From Orthonyx spaldingii (lineage: Eukaryota; Chordata; Aves; Passeriformes; Orthonychidae): DNA of 64,000 bases. The position numbers and the translations under genes were made by a program. Location of the stretch: assembly GCA_013397795.1 (NCBI GenBank), contig VZTJ01001778.1, positions 491,848-555,847 of the forward strand, read 5' to 3'. Below, one piece after another: positions 51,701 through 63,020 of the stretch (its first letter is position 1; the number at the start of each line of letters is the position of its first letter). The notes under the pieces were generated by a model. That model did not search any database and had not been told where the DNA came from. It worked only from the letters and a program-made list of their open reading frames with translations.

Positions 51701-51976
51701 AGCTTACCAGAAATCCATGCTGAGGAAACCCAAGGCAAAACAAGACCTGTACATCTACAAATATCACAATAAAGCTTATAGATTTTTTTTTTCCCTCTAG
51801 AAATTAAGACTTATTTTTCTAGCTTGTGGGAACAACAGTGAAGTGAAGAGAGAAAAAGTTTGTTACCTTGAATGTCATCATTGAAAGTGCAATACTTGTT
51901 ACGGTATTTATGCAGGAGGCGGAATGCATTGACATTAGCAAAATCCTCAAACTGAATGAGGCAGTTCATGCCATAT
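14852..51976 (-). CDS. ME1: ME1, cytosolic NADP-dependent malic enzyme, C-terminal eight exons (partial)
   Basis: The enzyme converts L-malate and NADP+ to pyruvate, CO2 and NADPH in the cytosol and feeds fatty-acid synthesis. Exons, in order: 51976-51867, 41732-41635, 39833-39720, 27092-26987, 23899-23757, 21713-21540, 16936-16838, 15010-14852. All junctions are AG/GT and in frame, giving 333 residues plus stop, equal to residues 225-557 of a 557-residue avian enzyme. In that numbering the metal ligands Glu234, Asp235 (FEDF) and Asp258 (FNDD) and the NADP-selecting Lys340 (LTPEK) are all present. GAGEAALG is the second dinucleotide-binding turn. Further motifs are LVDSKGL, ALSNPTS, GSPFDPV and QGNNSYVFPG. 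The N-terminal part, with the catalytic Tyr and Lys, lies beyond the right end. No inactivating change was seen. Confidence 0.97.
15011..16837 (-). other. ME1: ME1 last intron
   Basis: 1.8 kb, AT-rich; no repeat or gene recognised. Confidence 0.85.
16838..16936 (-). CDS. ME1: ME1 penultimate exon
   Basis: 33 codons, VIAQQVTDQHLQEGRLYPPL, then VTIQDVSLKIAVR. Acceptor TTTCAG|GTTATA, donor GCGG|GTAAGT. Found by motif and splice sites, since it has no internal Met. Confidence 0.96.
16937..21539 (-). other. ME1: ME1 intron
   Basis: 4.6 kb between the GNNSYVFPG exon and the penultimate exon. A short CA run near 21174-21186 and a T run near 21309; no gene or clear transposon recognised. Confidence 0.8.
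21540..21713 (-). CDS. ME1: ME1 exon, GSPFDPV / GNNSYVFPG region
   Basis: 58 codons, GRGIFASGSPFDPVTLPSGQ at the start and DEDVFLTTAE at the end. QGNNSYVFPG contains the Asn residues that contact malate in this family. Acceptor AATTTAG|GGACGT, donor TGAG|GTACTG; phase 0 at both ends. Confidence 0.97.
21714..23756 (-). other. ME1: ME1 intron
   Basis: 2.0 kb; a slightly GC-richer patch at about 22320-22720, otherwise nothing recognised. Confidence 0.8.
23757..23899 (-). CDS. ME1: ME1 exon, conserved ALSNPTS region
   Basis: 143 bases, VAAIGGAFTTQILQDMA, then RPIIFALSNPTSKAECTAEQ and CYKYTE. The ALSNPTSKAEC block is among the most conserved in malic enzymes. Acceptor ATTTAG|GAGTTG, donor CAGAG|GTAACC. 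Confidence 0.97.
23900..26986 (-). other. ME1: ME1 intron
   Basis: 3.1 kb; a TAAA-type run near 25358-25375, a 15-base T run at 25721-25735 and a small tandem duplication near 26796-26830; no gene recognised. Confidence 0.8.
26987..27092 (-). CDS. ME1: ME1 exon with NADP-specificity lysine
   Basis: 106 bases, GRASLTPEKQHFAHEH, then KNLEDIVKDIKPSVLIG. The Lys of TPEK corresponds to Lys340 of the pigeon enzyme, known to favour NADP+. Acceptor ACTCAG|GGGCGT, donor AATAG|GTAATT; the final G begins a Gly codon. Confidence 0.97.
27093..39719 (-). other. ME1: ME1 long intron (12.6 kb)
   Basis: Contains one CR1 copy (30025-30438), a 17-base T run at 37694-37710, GC-richer patches near 28290-28510, 29030-29180 and 33590-33720, and small tandem duplications near 33300 and 39125. 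Open frames of up to 151 codons occur but look random. Confidence 0.8.
30025..30438 (-). repeat. CR1 LINE 3' end (about 410 bp)
   Basis: The plus strand reads AGAATCATAGAATGATTTGG, AGACCAGGCTGCTCAAAGCC, GCATCCACAGCTTCTCTGGG and CTCAGCCTTTCCTCACAGGA, the reverse complement of the CR1 3' region with intact tail. 5' truncated, lying in the 12.6-kb ME1 intron in the same orientation as ME1. Confidence 0.93.
39720..39833 (-). CDS. ME1: ME1 exon, NADP-binding domain
   Basis: 38 codons, AALGIANLIVMAMEKEG to IWLVDSKGLVVK. AALG continues the Rossmann turn and DSKG follows the second strand where the NADP 2'-phosphate is read. Acceptor CTTCAG|GCTGCA, donor AAAG|GTAATA; phase 0 at both ends. Confidence 0.97.
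39834..41634 (-). other. ME1: ME1 intron
   Basis: 1.8 kb with one CR1 3' end (40174-40321); nothing else recognised. Confidence 0.8.
40174..40321 (+). repeat. CR1 LINE 3' end (about 150 bp)
   Basis: Sense CR1 terminus: CCTGGAAGTGTTCAAGACCA, GATGATCTTTAAGGTCCCTT and the tail ATAATTCTATGAT. Antisense to ME1. Confidence 0.92.
41635..41732 (-). CDS. ME1: ME1 exon, start of NADP-binding domain
   Basis: 98 bases, reading TASVAVAGLLAALRITKNK, then SDHTVLFQGAGE. It ends in the GAGE half of the dinucleotide-binding turn. Acceptor TTTCAG|GAACTG, donor GAGAG|GTAGGT. Confidence 0.96.
41943..41962. repeat. (GATT)5 microsatellite
   Basis: Five perfect GATT units. Confidence 0.95.
42600..43075 (-). repeat. 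Probable ancient CR1/L3-like relic
   Basis: Plus-strand phrases such as GTATTCCAGTGCCTAACCAT, ATATTTGAAGACTA, ACAATCCCAATTCTCCCACT and CACTGCTGAGTC follow, in order, the antisense consensus of older CR1-type elements. Divergence is high and the pyrimidine microsatellite interrupts it. Boundaries are approximate. Confidence 0.45.
42687..42769. repeat. Polypyrimidine microsatellite (TTC/TCC)n
   Basis: 83 bases made only of C and T on the plus strand, first TTC units and then CCT units; purine-only on the ME1 sense strand. Confidence 0.95.
46761..46850 (-). repeat. CR1 LINE fragment (CR1-F-like, about 90 bp)
   Basis: The plus strand reads GGGATGGCTGAGGCTGGGAG, then CTTGCTCAAGCAGGGCCACC and GCTGCCCAGGAACA, matching the antisense 3' part of the CR1 family that begins CAGAATGGCTGAGG. 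Short and worn. Confidence 0.7.
51867..51976 (-). CDS. ME1: ME1 exon with divalent-metal ligands
   Basis: 110 bases, reading YGMNCLIQFEDFANVNAF, then YCTFNDDIQ, after one base that completes a codon begun in the missing upstream exon. FEDF (Glu234, Asp235) and the second Asp of FNDD (Asp258) bind Mg2+/Mn2+. Acceptor TTCTAG|ATATGG, donor CAAG|GTAACA. It was identified by family motifs and splice sites; the frame is too short to stand out otherwise. Confidence 0.96.
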
Positions 51977-52260
51977 CTAGAAAAACAAGAAATTATGCAT
52001 TATGTTTAAAAAAGTTTCAAAATTATACATTAAAAAGCTAATAACATTTGTGGTCGGATTTTGAATACAAGTATAATATGAATCATACAACTCTTAATAT
52101 CTTTCTGTTACATTCTGTATCTTACATTCATACAGATTATTTAGAAGGCATAATTATACTACTAATAGTATTTACTCAGTTCTAAGTTATGAATAGAAGA
52201 TCAGTGGAAAAGGCATTCACCCTCTGCAGACATCTCAAGAAAAGTCTTCACTGTGCAATT

Positions 52261-52318
52261 ACCTAGTGACCAAAATAAGGTCCCTCCTAACACAAACCAC
52301 TCTATAATTCTATGATTG
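52261..52318 (+). repeat. CR1 LINE 3' tail (about 58 bp)
   Basis: AAGGTCCCTCCTAACACAAA followed by CCACTCTATAATTCTATGAT, a short sense CR1 terminus. Confidence 0.8.
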
Positions 52319-52484
52319 TTTTGGGTTTTTTTAATATGGAAACTCAAGACTCCTGGCACTAGACTTGTATGCCAATACCTAACACGTAAACAATTGCTCT
52401 GCTGTGCCGGTAATGTTACTACTAAATCGAAAGTTAAATTAAATTAATAAAAGAAGTTAAATTAAATTAATATTCCCACTATAT

Positions 52485-52755
52485 ATCATAGAATGGTTTG
52501 GATTTAAGGCACCTTAATGATCATCTTGTTCCAATCCCCTGCCATGGGCAGGGACACCTTTCACTAGACCAGGTTGCTCAGAGCTTCATCCATCCTTGCC
52601 TTGAACACCTCCAGGGACAGGGCATCTGCAGTTTCTCTGGGCAACCTGTTCCAGAGCCTCACCACCCTCAGATACCCCAGTATCTAACCTAATCCTACTC
52701 TCAGTCTGCAGCCATTTTCCCCCAACATGTCACTACATGTTCTTGTAAATATCAC
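52485..52755 (-). repeat. CR1 LINE 3' end (about 270 bp)
   Basis: Plus strand: ATCATAGAATGGTTTGG, CCCTGCCATGGGCAGGGACA, CACTAGACCAGGTTGCTCAG and CTCTGGGCAACCTGTTCCAG, the reverse complement of the CR1 3' region. Confidence 0.93.
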
Positions 52756-55210
52756 CCAGTCCTTAGATGCATTTTTAGTAGTACTGTCTCTGTATTCTTT
52801 GCATACCAGTCACATCGGCATTTTCAAGTACCTTCTTACAACAAAAGCAAAAAAACCCACAAAGCAAAGAATATATATCTACACAAAAACTACATAAAGA
52901 CTGGATTCAAGCTCACAGACATTTGCAAGAGGACAGGATCTCAACAGCACACATCCTGATTGAGCTAAAGGAGGCTTTCCCTATTTGCTAACAGCACAAA
53001 TCCAGGAGAGATAGTCAAGCAGTTCATGCTTCATCCAGAAAAGCAATACGTACATACAGTGAGCAGTTCAGTGTAAATACATTAATTGAGTTTTTCTTTA
53101 AACCATACATGTATTTGGCAACCACATTAAGCTAAGCTATCACTATTTTTTAAAAAAAAAGACAAAAATTCCTGTGACTAAAGTAATTTCCATGGAAAAC
53201 ACATATTTACAGCTGTATTACAATTAGCCAAATCTATGGGGATTCCACTGGCAGGAATGGTAATCCTTGCTGAAAATAAATACATCTTCAGGTTTGATGG
53301 AAAAACCTGGACTTCTTCAGCAGCATAATGACAGGCAACTGTTTAAAAGAGGATTTGGCAAGTCCAGTACTGTAAATCACAACTGAGTTCAGATGAGAAA
53401 CTAGAGCTAATTTCAACAATTAATTTAAATTTTTAACCTGATTCAGTTTCTGACATTAATTTCTGTGATTCCATAAGGGTCCAGGAGCCGACAGTTGCAT
53501 AATAATATGAAACTAATGAGATTATCACTCTGGAATCCTGGAGCTTGGTTATATGTGTTTCTTGGATGCCATTAGGCTGGTCTGTTTCTTTATTTTACCA
53601 TATATAACATTCCATTTTCTCATCTGCATTTTATTTTTCTCTGTTTTCTTATCCATTAGCTTTGTAGACAAAGACCAAAACTCCCTGTGAGTTACATTAG
53701 AAGAGCGTCCCTGTAGAAAATACTCATCCTATACTGGGCACACTATCCATATTAATTCTCTGAGCCAGATAACATGGCTGCTTAATTAATATGGAAAAAA
53801 TGCAGGCAGTCTAACTCTGGGCCTCTGAGATTTTGGTGTCATAGCAGAAAAATTTCGAAGCAGCATTCTTATTCATTGCACATGTAGCACCTGACATCCA
53901 GGTAAAAAACTGAGACTTCAGTGCTGCACACAACCAGCAGTACCTCATAGACTTGTGAATTTTGAGGTCTATGTTCTCAAAAAAGTCTAATCAAATCCAG
54001 TGGTTGGGTATCCATGAGAGATAAGGAAATTACGCACTGTTTCTCTGTTTGGAGTATTCTCATTCTCAAAACCATTAACAGATGAGACATACAGATGAGG
54101 TAATACAAAACAGTTAATATCTGGCATTCCAGAAAATCCCTTAGCAATAATGAATTGGCCACAAAGGTGCCACACAGTTCTGGAAGCAGTGACCATACCA
54201 AAAAGAGCCATCAATTCTTTTATGACTTCCACATCTTATTATTGCAATCACTTCAAGCAGAAAGTTGAGCCAAAACCTAAATCAGTATTTTCCTTCCTGT
54301 ATCACTCTGCAATAACTTTCCACCCTTCTCGCATTCCCATTAACAGTTTTAGCTTGCAGCTTCTGCACTATAAAGGTAACTGCTTGAATCAACCCTCATG
54401 GAAGCAGAACATGTCCTTTCTGTTTGCACCTCATACTCTGCTGTCACTGCAAATTTTCAGCTTGAAACTGCACCTCTTCACAGGTGGGTATGGAACACAA
54501 ATGACTGCTGAAGGAGAACAGAACCAAGCACTTTGGTGCTTGTCCACGTGCAGTTATCAAACCCTGCTGCACATTTCAAACCACTCGAATTCCAGCAACT
54601 GTGGGCCACTACAGTTCTGAGAGTCATGTTATCCTTTAAACATTACGACAAGAGAAAATAAAGCCTGCAGCTATCCTAAAACGTGACCATCTTAACATCT
54701 TCCATCAATACTTGACACAGATATAGCACAGACTGACTTCACTGAGTTTCCGACGATGACACAGAGTGCCTGATCAGGCAGGTCCAGACACCAGTAATAG
54801 ATTTGCTACAAACAAAATCATCACATTTAAAACCACCATTCAGTGATTGTGGTTGACTGCTACAAGGGAGCATGTTAAAAGACAGCAACCTCAGGCATGT
54901 CAAGAAGATTAGGAGACAAAATTAGAAGAAATTGTCATGACAGAAAACTCTCTATGAGGTATTTCGTCTATTTTAGAAGTAGTGGACTATATATTTAATA
55001 TGATAGTGTGAACTAATAGAGTGTACTGCTTATTTAAGTAGCTAAACTTCATCATCATATACCTTAGGACAATTTCATCTTTCTCTTTGAAATTTGAAGA
55101 CATGCGTATCTCTAATATAAACTAAAAACGCTTTATTTTGAATATGTTACCAGGAGTAGAGTTCCAGAAAAAAGCAGACATTGTATTTGGTTACAATGCT
55201 GCACAAATGG

Positions 55211-56060
55211 GGGTGGGAGTGTTGATCTGCAGAAAGGTTCTGCAGAGGGATCTGGACAGGCTGGATCTATGAGCCAACACCAGTGGTATGAGGTTCAACA
55301 AGACCAGGTGCCAGGTTGTGCATTTTGGTCACAACAACCCCATGCATGGCTACAGGCTGGGGGAAGAGCAGCTGGAAAGCTGCTCAGCAGAAAAAAACAT
55401 GGGGTGCTGGTTGACAGTGGCTGAACGTGAACCTGCATGTGCTCAGGTGGCCAGGAAGGCCAATGGCATCCTGACCTGGCCTGTATCAGCAATAGTGTGG
55501 CAGGACCAGCGCAGGCATTGTCCCCCTGTACTCTGCACTGGTGAGGACACACCTCGAGTGCTGTGTTCAGTTTTGGGCCCCTCAAGTCAGGAAGGACATT
55601 GAGGTGCTGGAGTGCGTTCACAGGAGGGCAATGAAATTGGTGAAGGGGCTGGAACACAAATCTTGTGAGGAGCAGTTGAGGGAGCTGGGGTTGTTTAGCC
55701 TGGAGAAAGGAGGCTCAGGGGTGACCTTAATGCTCCCTACAACCAGCTGCAAGAAAGTTGTAGCCAGCTGGGGGTCGGCCTCTTCTCCCAGGCAACCAGT
55801 GACAGGACAAGAGGACACAGTCTCAAACTGCATAAGGGGAGGTTTAAGTGGAACATTAGGAGGAATTTCTTCACAGAAGGGGTGATTAGACATTGGAATG
55901 GGCTGCCCAGGGAGGTGGTGGAGTCAACATTGCAGGAGGTGTTTAAGGAGAGACTGGACGTGGCACTCAGTGCCATGGTCTGGTTGCTGTGGTGATGCTT
56001 GGTCATAGCTTGGACTTGACGATCTCAGAGGTCTTTTCCAACCTAACTGATTTTGTGATA
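55211..56060 (+). repeat. CR1 LINE copy with decayed ORF2 end and 3' tail (850 bp)
   Basis: Longest clear CR1 copy in the window, in sense orientation on the plus strand. It reads TGCAGAGGGATCTGGACAGG, CCCCTGTACTCTGCACTGGT and CATTGGAATGGGCTGCCCAG, and ends AACTGATTTTGTGAT. Broken ORF2 C-terminal pieces (QVARKANGIL, RRAMKLVKGLEH, LRELGLFSLEK) occur in different frames, so it cannot encode protein. The terminus differs from the TTCTATGAT copies, implying another CR1 subfamily. Confidence 0.93.
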
Positions 56061-56307
56061 CAAATCACATAAAACATGTCATGCCTTAACTGCTTGCTCA
56101 AAACAGAGCCAACAGTTCTCCTGCTATCACTGCCTTTGATGCAGGGTTAAATAGGGGATAACTGGGGAAACCGAGGAATACGTAACCAACATGAATGTTC
56201 ATACTGAAAGGTGGTACAAATAAATGGAAGAAAGAACCTATCCAGTGGACATCAACTGTCTTAACCAGAAGAAATTATGAGATCTAGTTCTACACTGTCA
56301 AAACTAC

Positions 56308-56325
56308 AAAAAAAAAAAAAAAAAA
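56308..56325. repeat. A18 homopolymer
   Basis: Perfect run of 18 A on the plus strand, 250 bases beyond the CR1 copy and not part of its tail. Confidence 0.9.
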
Positions 56326-59300
56326 GAAAGAGAATCTGGTAGACATTCCCCCTCAGTGTGCAACCATAACAAATGCACTAATAAATTCTTATTCCATTTT
56401 TGTGCTCTGGAAAACAATTCTCTGGTAGCAATAGTTTGGCTTGAGTCCTGCCTAGCACTAATGGATTTTTGCAGGCAAGTGTTTTGTAGCTGTGAATTCC
56501 TCTCTTCCGCCTGTTAAGGATGTGTCACTGCAATAGCTGATTAAACAACCATAAATTGTCCCTAGAAAGTGATAATCCAGATCACTGTTTCCCCTTGTAA
56601 ATACTGTTTTGTCACCCACGCCCTTCTGTGTACTTGTATTTTAGATTCTTGCTCCAAGTCACACAGGCAGTCTGAATCAGGATCCAACTGGACAGAAGTT
56701 CAAAGCCATATTTCCTTTGTTTTGGTATGAAGAGAAAACGCAGACGAGAGGTGGCAAGCATGCAACATTGTATTTGTCATCAAGTATGGGAGGCAAATGC
56801 TGGACAATGGATTAAAATGAACCATCCCCATTCATTCCCACTGAATAATATGTGGTTGCCAAAAAACAATGTCTCCAATATTTCTCCCAATTTACAACAT
56901 ATTTTTTGTGACAGTCCTAGCTTAGTTTTCCCCATTTATAAATAAATTTATATTCAGTTGTCTACAACAACGTTAATGTTCCAAATAATTCTACAGAGTA
57001 TATCTTTATGTAACAGGCTGGAGATAAATGTCCACAGCTCTTTAACTATCCCAAATATACAGTACAAGTATTTTAGCAACTCAGTGCTCTTAAGAACCTC
57101 AACAGGGAAACCTCAAGAATCTGGCTTTTGGTGGCAGTGGGAGCTATAAAAGTTTGGGCATCATTTTGAATTCAAACCACATGATCACTAAAATCCATGT
57201 TTACTTCTACAGCTAAGAAGCTTTACTGGATGTATATTTGGATCATTTGTTCTTACTGCCAGCCATTGTTTTGGAAACCTTTCTAAAGGAACAAGTGGTT
57301 GCTTTTTAGGTTTTTAAGCTTCCAAACTGTATTTGACTATTTGTTCATACATGCCTGGAACTGAAAAAGCCTTAGAAACCATCAAAAGTGGTTGCTGCCA
57401 CCCATTCCTAAGAAGGAGCAAACCAAAATGATAGCAACATTGGCACTGTTTTCCTTGCCTCATGTGTCATGCAGCTGCCCTGCCAGCCAGAACCATTTAT
57501 AGTGCACCAGGACAATGTGGAAATTATCTCCTTCCTCCCTGTTCCAAATGCTGTAAGCTTGCTCATTACGATATAGCCCTCTGCTCAAAACAGATTTAAA
57601 GCATAAATAACACTGCTACAAACTCCTCTTTGTGCCAGGGTTTTCCCTGGATGCCTGCCTGCCCTCCCTCCTGACAACTCTTAGGACCTGGATGCCTTCT
57701 CCTCCTGCTCTCCTCCAGGCTATCTTTAACTTCATTTCATAAGGCAATTAAACTGCTGCAATGAGGTCATACATCCACCCTAGCACCTCTTCCACTACAA
57801 TTGTAACCTACTGGTTTAAACTCAACACAATTTGAATGAGGGGGTTAGAGTTTTGCACAATACATGCCACATATCTGTTCTGAGGAAAAGGTGGCCCAGA
57901 TGAGATATCCTCCAGCAAGCACCCCAGCCCCTCTGCAGCAGATGGTACTAGTCATGCTGCCTCTCCAACAGCCTGATGTGCTACAGCTGCACAGGACAAA
58001 AATCTGTCCAAGGTGCACTGAGCTCCAGCCAGTTCTACAATGCAAATACCTTCCCAGAAGAGGTATCATTAAATTACAAATAACTTTCTCTGTCCTGAGT
58101 TGGACCAGCAAGTCAGACAGGACATTCTTCACAGGAAGAGATTTTCTGAAGAACTTAATAGAAACTGTCAGCATCTCTGCTTTCCACATGAAGGACTCCG
58201 TTTAAAATTCCTTTTTTATTCCCCTGTAGGCAACCAATGGTTTCATTTTAGCTACAGAAAGCACGTATTTCACAGGACTATTTTTCATAGCCATTTTCCA
58301 TTTCCAAACCAGTCCTTGCCTCAATGAGCTCAGTACATATCCAAAGTAGGCATGGGAGTGCAGGAGATGGAGGCATTTAGCACCCACCCTAGTACCAGCA
58401 GCAGACCCTTTCTTCATTCATGCTCTCTTAAGGAAATAACATTCTACGAAACATTTCCATATTACTATTCCCTGGCACAACCACAGTGCTCTGGCACTGT
58501 ACCAGTGCTTCTAACACTCTTCTGCTTACTCTTTCCCTGTCCTGAGCAGATCTGGTATTCATTTCCATGCCCTTTCTATCCCAGGAGTAGTGAGGAGAAT
58601 GGGCTGGAGATGACTTATAATTTTCTCCCTTTTTTCCACCCAGCCAACAGCACTGCTACATGTGTGGACTTCACAGCCTTGGGAATAGCAAGGCTTAGGA
58701 ACAGAGCAGTGCTCATTTAGGAAGGTCTTGAGGTTGGAGGTCCTGGAAGTTGTTGTTCATAAGCAGAGAAGCAAAACCAGATTCTTTGCTCACAGTCAAG
58801 CCCTATATACATAAAGGGCTTCTCTTATGAGAAAAGGTAATTAAATCATAAGCTTTTGTGGTATGCTAACAGAAACACTTGAAAGAAGGAAAGGATAGTT
58901 GCTGTTTTTAACCTAATTTGTCATCAGCATGGTTGCATGACAGTGTAGCAGCGACTACTTGCTCTTCAAAGTGAAGTTGTTCGAAGTCCATCCTACCGAG
59001 ACAATAAGTTGACAACAGTTCTAAACATACCCACTCTAAGTTTTTGTGCATTTTCAAAGTGCTGTTAAAGGATTGATATGGATGGTCACTAGCAAACCTG
59101 AACTACATTTCTTCTACTTCAATACCTAATTGAATTAACTCTATGCCTTTGGACTGTAATATATAAAGGCTGCAAAAGAACTACCTGTAAGTTATCACCA
59201 TTGTAAAATTTTATTTCTTCTTGTTGCAAAACTATTTGTATTTTATTTTTTGATTTTGATATTTATTCTAAAGTATAGCACACAACAATGTTGTCAGGAA

Positions 59301-62300
59301 CTGGGCTTGATTGCAACTTAGGCTTTTCCAGTTCACATGTATAGACTTTTGTAACAGAATTAGGAAGAGTGGTATGAATGAAGTATGAATGGAAATGTGT
59401 GCACTACTGGAAGAAGGAGCAAAACAGAGCTGAAAACAGTGACAAACACAGATAACAAATGACAAAGCTGACTGAAGGAAAGTTTAAAATGTCTCATTTA
59501 CATCAAGATGAGTAGGCCTGAGCTCTGGTAGGGCCACTGCAAAGACACTTCTGGGACCAGGACCCTGCACCTTGACAACAGCAACAATCTCTATCACAGC
59601 ACATCACACGTGCCACTCTTTATCCTACAGACACAGCAGGAAGTTAAACTGCAATCTGAAGAAATTGAACATGAGGACATACAGACAAAAAAAGTTTATG
59701 GAGGCTGAAGTAAGCAATACCCTGAGGCAAAATAACCATGCCAGCACAGCTGCTGGATCTTAAAGGCATAGAAGACCTGTATAAAATCAAATCTATCACC
59801 ACTTATCACCAGAAGCCCAGAAAAAGCATTGAGGACTTGACAGCCAGGGCCCTTTTGCCTTCAGTTTTGCATATGAGCAACCCTGGTCAGACCATATGAA
59901 CACAAACATGCCGATGCTTTGAATATGTAGGTATGAGACTGAATAACAAAATCAACTTTTTGTAACACTTTTAACATAAATCCACCTCTCTGTTCCATAA
60001 GAACTTTTGCTGAGTGTTGTCAAATCAATTTCCTGTGGTGGATTGTGTCAAGTTGCCTCCTCTCTGCTGTGAAACACTCCTCTCAGCAGGAAGGTGGATG
60101 GATGACACAGTACTGAAATATGGCATAATGCATATTATACAAATAAACTATACTTTTGAAATTTCACAAAGTCAGATGTGAGCCAAACTCTTAGACTCAG
60201 TTCTTGACATGCCCAGACATCAACCCCAGCAGACTAGACCACTGCCTTGAAAAAATACACCACACAAAACTTCCACAAATGCAGAGGCATGAGTGAGGGC
60301 TTGCCTAACACTCAGGTTAAATCTGAAGAGGAAGAAAACTATATTGTAAATTTTGGTAGTTTTCCTCCTTAAGGAAAAAAATGGTTTCATGTGAATTTGA
60401 AGTAAACAGCAAATTGAATTACTGTGATGGTTTCTCATGAATTCATACTGGTTCACTTGTTACCTGATCCTGACCCCACCTAAGTCAAAAGTAAAACTCT
60501 GGGAGCCTGAAAATGTAATTCTACTTGTCTCCTAGCTATTCTACTGCTTTTTCCAGTGTTACCATTTAGCTGCTTTAACTGTGACTTAGACTAAAGAACA
60601 ATCTCAAATTACCTTCAGTTTTACTTAAAAGAGATGAGTGCAGATTTGAAACAGATGACCTGAGATTTTTTTTTTTTCTTTCCAGCCTCTTCAATTCTTC
60701 TTTAGAAACTTGGCACTGTGACACTTTGGCTGAGGGAAGGACTGGTACTGAACAGATGGATTGGTCAAGTGTCTGAGCAGACTAAATCAGAAAAACAGAG
60801 AATCAAGAAAGAAATCCATCTCAGCTGGAATCAGTAAGTAGTTTTATCCCTCATGAATCTTTAGCTGTAGCTAAAGGTGTGTGTCACTTCTTGCCCTCCC
60901 AAAATATAGAGTGGTCTTTGTTAAACCCTTCAAGCTTACTTTTTTTATTTTAATTAAATGACTTTATGCTAAACCAAAACAGAACTGTTGTTATCAGAAA
61001 AAGAGCATATGAACAACATCACACTGTTTGATAAGCTATCCCACATAGCTTAAAATCATTTGAACCTTGTTTCAAATGGATGTTTCCTGGTTACTTCATG
61101 ATTGCAATCTTTACAAGTTACTGATTATTACTATCTGGTTCAGATTGTCAGCAATTTTACTTTGCCAAGACAAATACCATAAAGTCACAGTTCTGAGGTT
61201 TGCCCTGGTGTTGGCATGCACCTGCACACTCTACAAATTAGATTTTTAATGCTCTACATTTTGCAAAAGTCGTCAAAAAGAAATAAGTACAGAGCACTTG
61301 AACAGTGGTCAACAATTTCACAGGGAAGTCCTATATAGATCTTTTAGTATGAAAGATACTGTGTTATATATATCACTATTCATAATTACCATGATCAGTG
61401 GCATCAGCTATTCAAAGAAGCCTGGATTCCCAAATCCAGGCAAGAGATATTTCTCTGGACAAGTTCTCAGATTTCTGTATGAAAATGAGAGCTGCACTTG
61501 GAAAAGGTAAAAGTTTCAATTTGGCTGGACAAATTAGATTTGCATTGATTGTGTGTATTCTAAGGTGGCATTTTGCTTATAAATGCTGCATTTTAATTTC
61601 TTGAGAATGAACCTTCGTATATTCACTGCCCAGACAGTAACTGTTCCCACTTTCCAAAAAGCTGGAAGGGTCTGAATTACAGAAAAAAAAAGGCAAAAAA
61701 AAGGAAAAAAAAAAGATCCTTGGCTGATAATTCTACACCAGAAAGTTTCCTAATAATTTTTAACTGTATTTATTTAACTGAATCTAACAGTATCTAAAAA
61801 TACTACTTCAATAAAGGCTAATTTATTAAAGTATTTACTTAAACATATGAGAATTCCAGCTTGGGTCAACTCCTTTGCTGTAACTTGAGTGCCTGTTTTG
61901 ATGCCTCAGTGAGTCAGGCCTGAGTGATTTATGGCAAATGCAATGCCTTTTTGGAAAATATATTGTAGCTTTTGTCAGAATCCAAGATGATTGCACTTCC
62001 TTACATATTTGATTATATTTGTATGAGATTATTGGTATTTTTCCCAAAATAAAAGATGCAGCTGGATAGCCAAATTAGTAGAAAGCCTGGGGCTGCACAT
62101 CTGCTCTTCTCCGCTGCTACTTCAGGTGTAATGAACAGATGGAAATCTCAATTCCACCACTGACAGCCTTCATCTTGACTGTTAAAAGGCAAAGAAGTAA
62201 TGAGCTTTCAGAAATGTCAAAGGGAGGTTGTAACAGGACTTAAAGCATTTCTGATAGATGAAATACACTCCAAATATTTGTACTGTTTGATCATTTATGA

Positions 62301-62527
62301 AACACACCTCTCCCTTTCCAAATTCTTGATTGTGTTTTTAAGGCATTAAAATATCTTATACACCTGCAACACAAATTACACTTGAGAGAAAAGAAGCATA
62401 TTGGAGGCTAGACTGAAGAAATGGAGAATGTAGAATTTTAAGAAAAAAGGAGCTTACTGTTTTCAAAGCATTATTTAGACAGCATACTGTTTGACTTGAG
62501 GAACTGTGACTGTTACAGTGGAATATT

Positions 62528-63020
62528 ACAGAATCACAGAATGGCTGAAGGTGGCAGGCACATTGGGAGATCATCTCACCACCTACCCACTCAAGCAGGG
62601 CCAGTGAAAGCAGGCTGGGCAGGATCACATCCAGACAGCTTTTGGAATATCTGCAGGGACAGAGACTCCACAGCTTCTCTAGGAAACCTGTGCCAATGCT
62701 CAGTCACCCTGACAGTAATTTATGGGTTTTTTAACGCTGAAATTTCTCTTACATTTAAGCAAAATGTTTGTCTTATCTTCTCTTGTCCTGTCATTGGGCA
62801 CCACTTATAAACAGCTTGGCCTAGTCTACTTTAAACACTGCCTTCCAATATTTTACACACCAATGAGCTGCTGTTTCACTGGTATAGACAGCCCCAGCTC
62901 CCAGTCTCTCCTCACAGGAGAGGTGTTCCAGTGCATCATCTTAGTGGCCCTTCACTAGTCATTCTCCAGTATCTGTCTCTTGTACTGGGGAAGCCAGGAC
63001 TGGATACAACACTCCTGGTG
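62528..63020 (-). repeat. CR1 LINE 3' region (CR1-F-like, about 490 bp)
   Basis: Plus strand: ACAGAATCACAGAATGGCTG, ACTCAAGCAGGGCCAG, GAGACTCCACAGCTTCTCTA, TCTTGTCCTGTCATTGGGCA and CTCACAGGAGAGGTGTTCCA, following the antisense consensus in order with small gaps. Confidence 0.9.

Larger units (their letters stand above)
41733..51866 (-). other. ME1: ME1 long intron (10.1 kb)
   Basis: Holds a GATT microsatellite, a pyrimidine microsatellite inside an old CR1-like relic, a short CR1 piece near 46761 and an AT-rich inverted-repeat stretch near 47080; no gene recognised. Confidence 0.8.

Noticed and set aside
54150..54620. 156-codon plus-strand open frame in the 5'-most ME1 intron
   Set aside because: Low-complexity composition without domain, promoter or splice context; overlaps minus-strand frames of similar quality.
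55288..55885. Open frames of 104-120 codons near 55.3-55.9 kb
   Set aside because: They are frame-shifted pieces of the CR1 ORF2 end within the 55211-56060 copy.
57845..58205. Facing 113- and 114-codon frames that might be the missing ME1 exon
   Set aside because: Neither frame contains ME1 motifs, and the splice edges do not fit.
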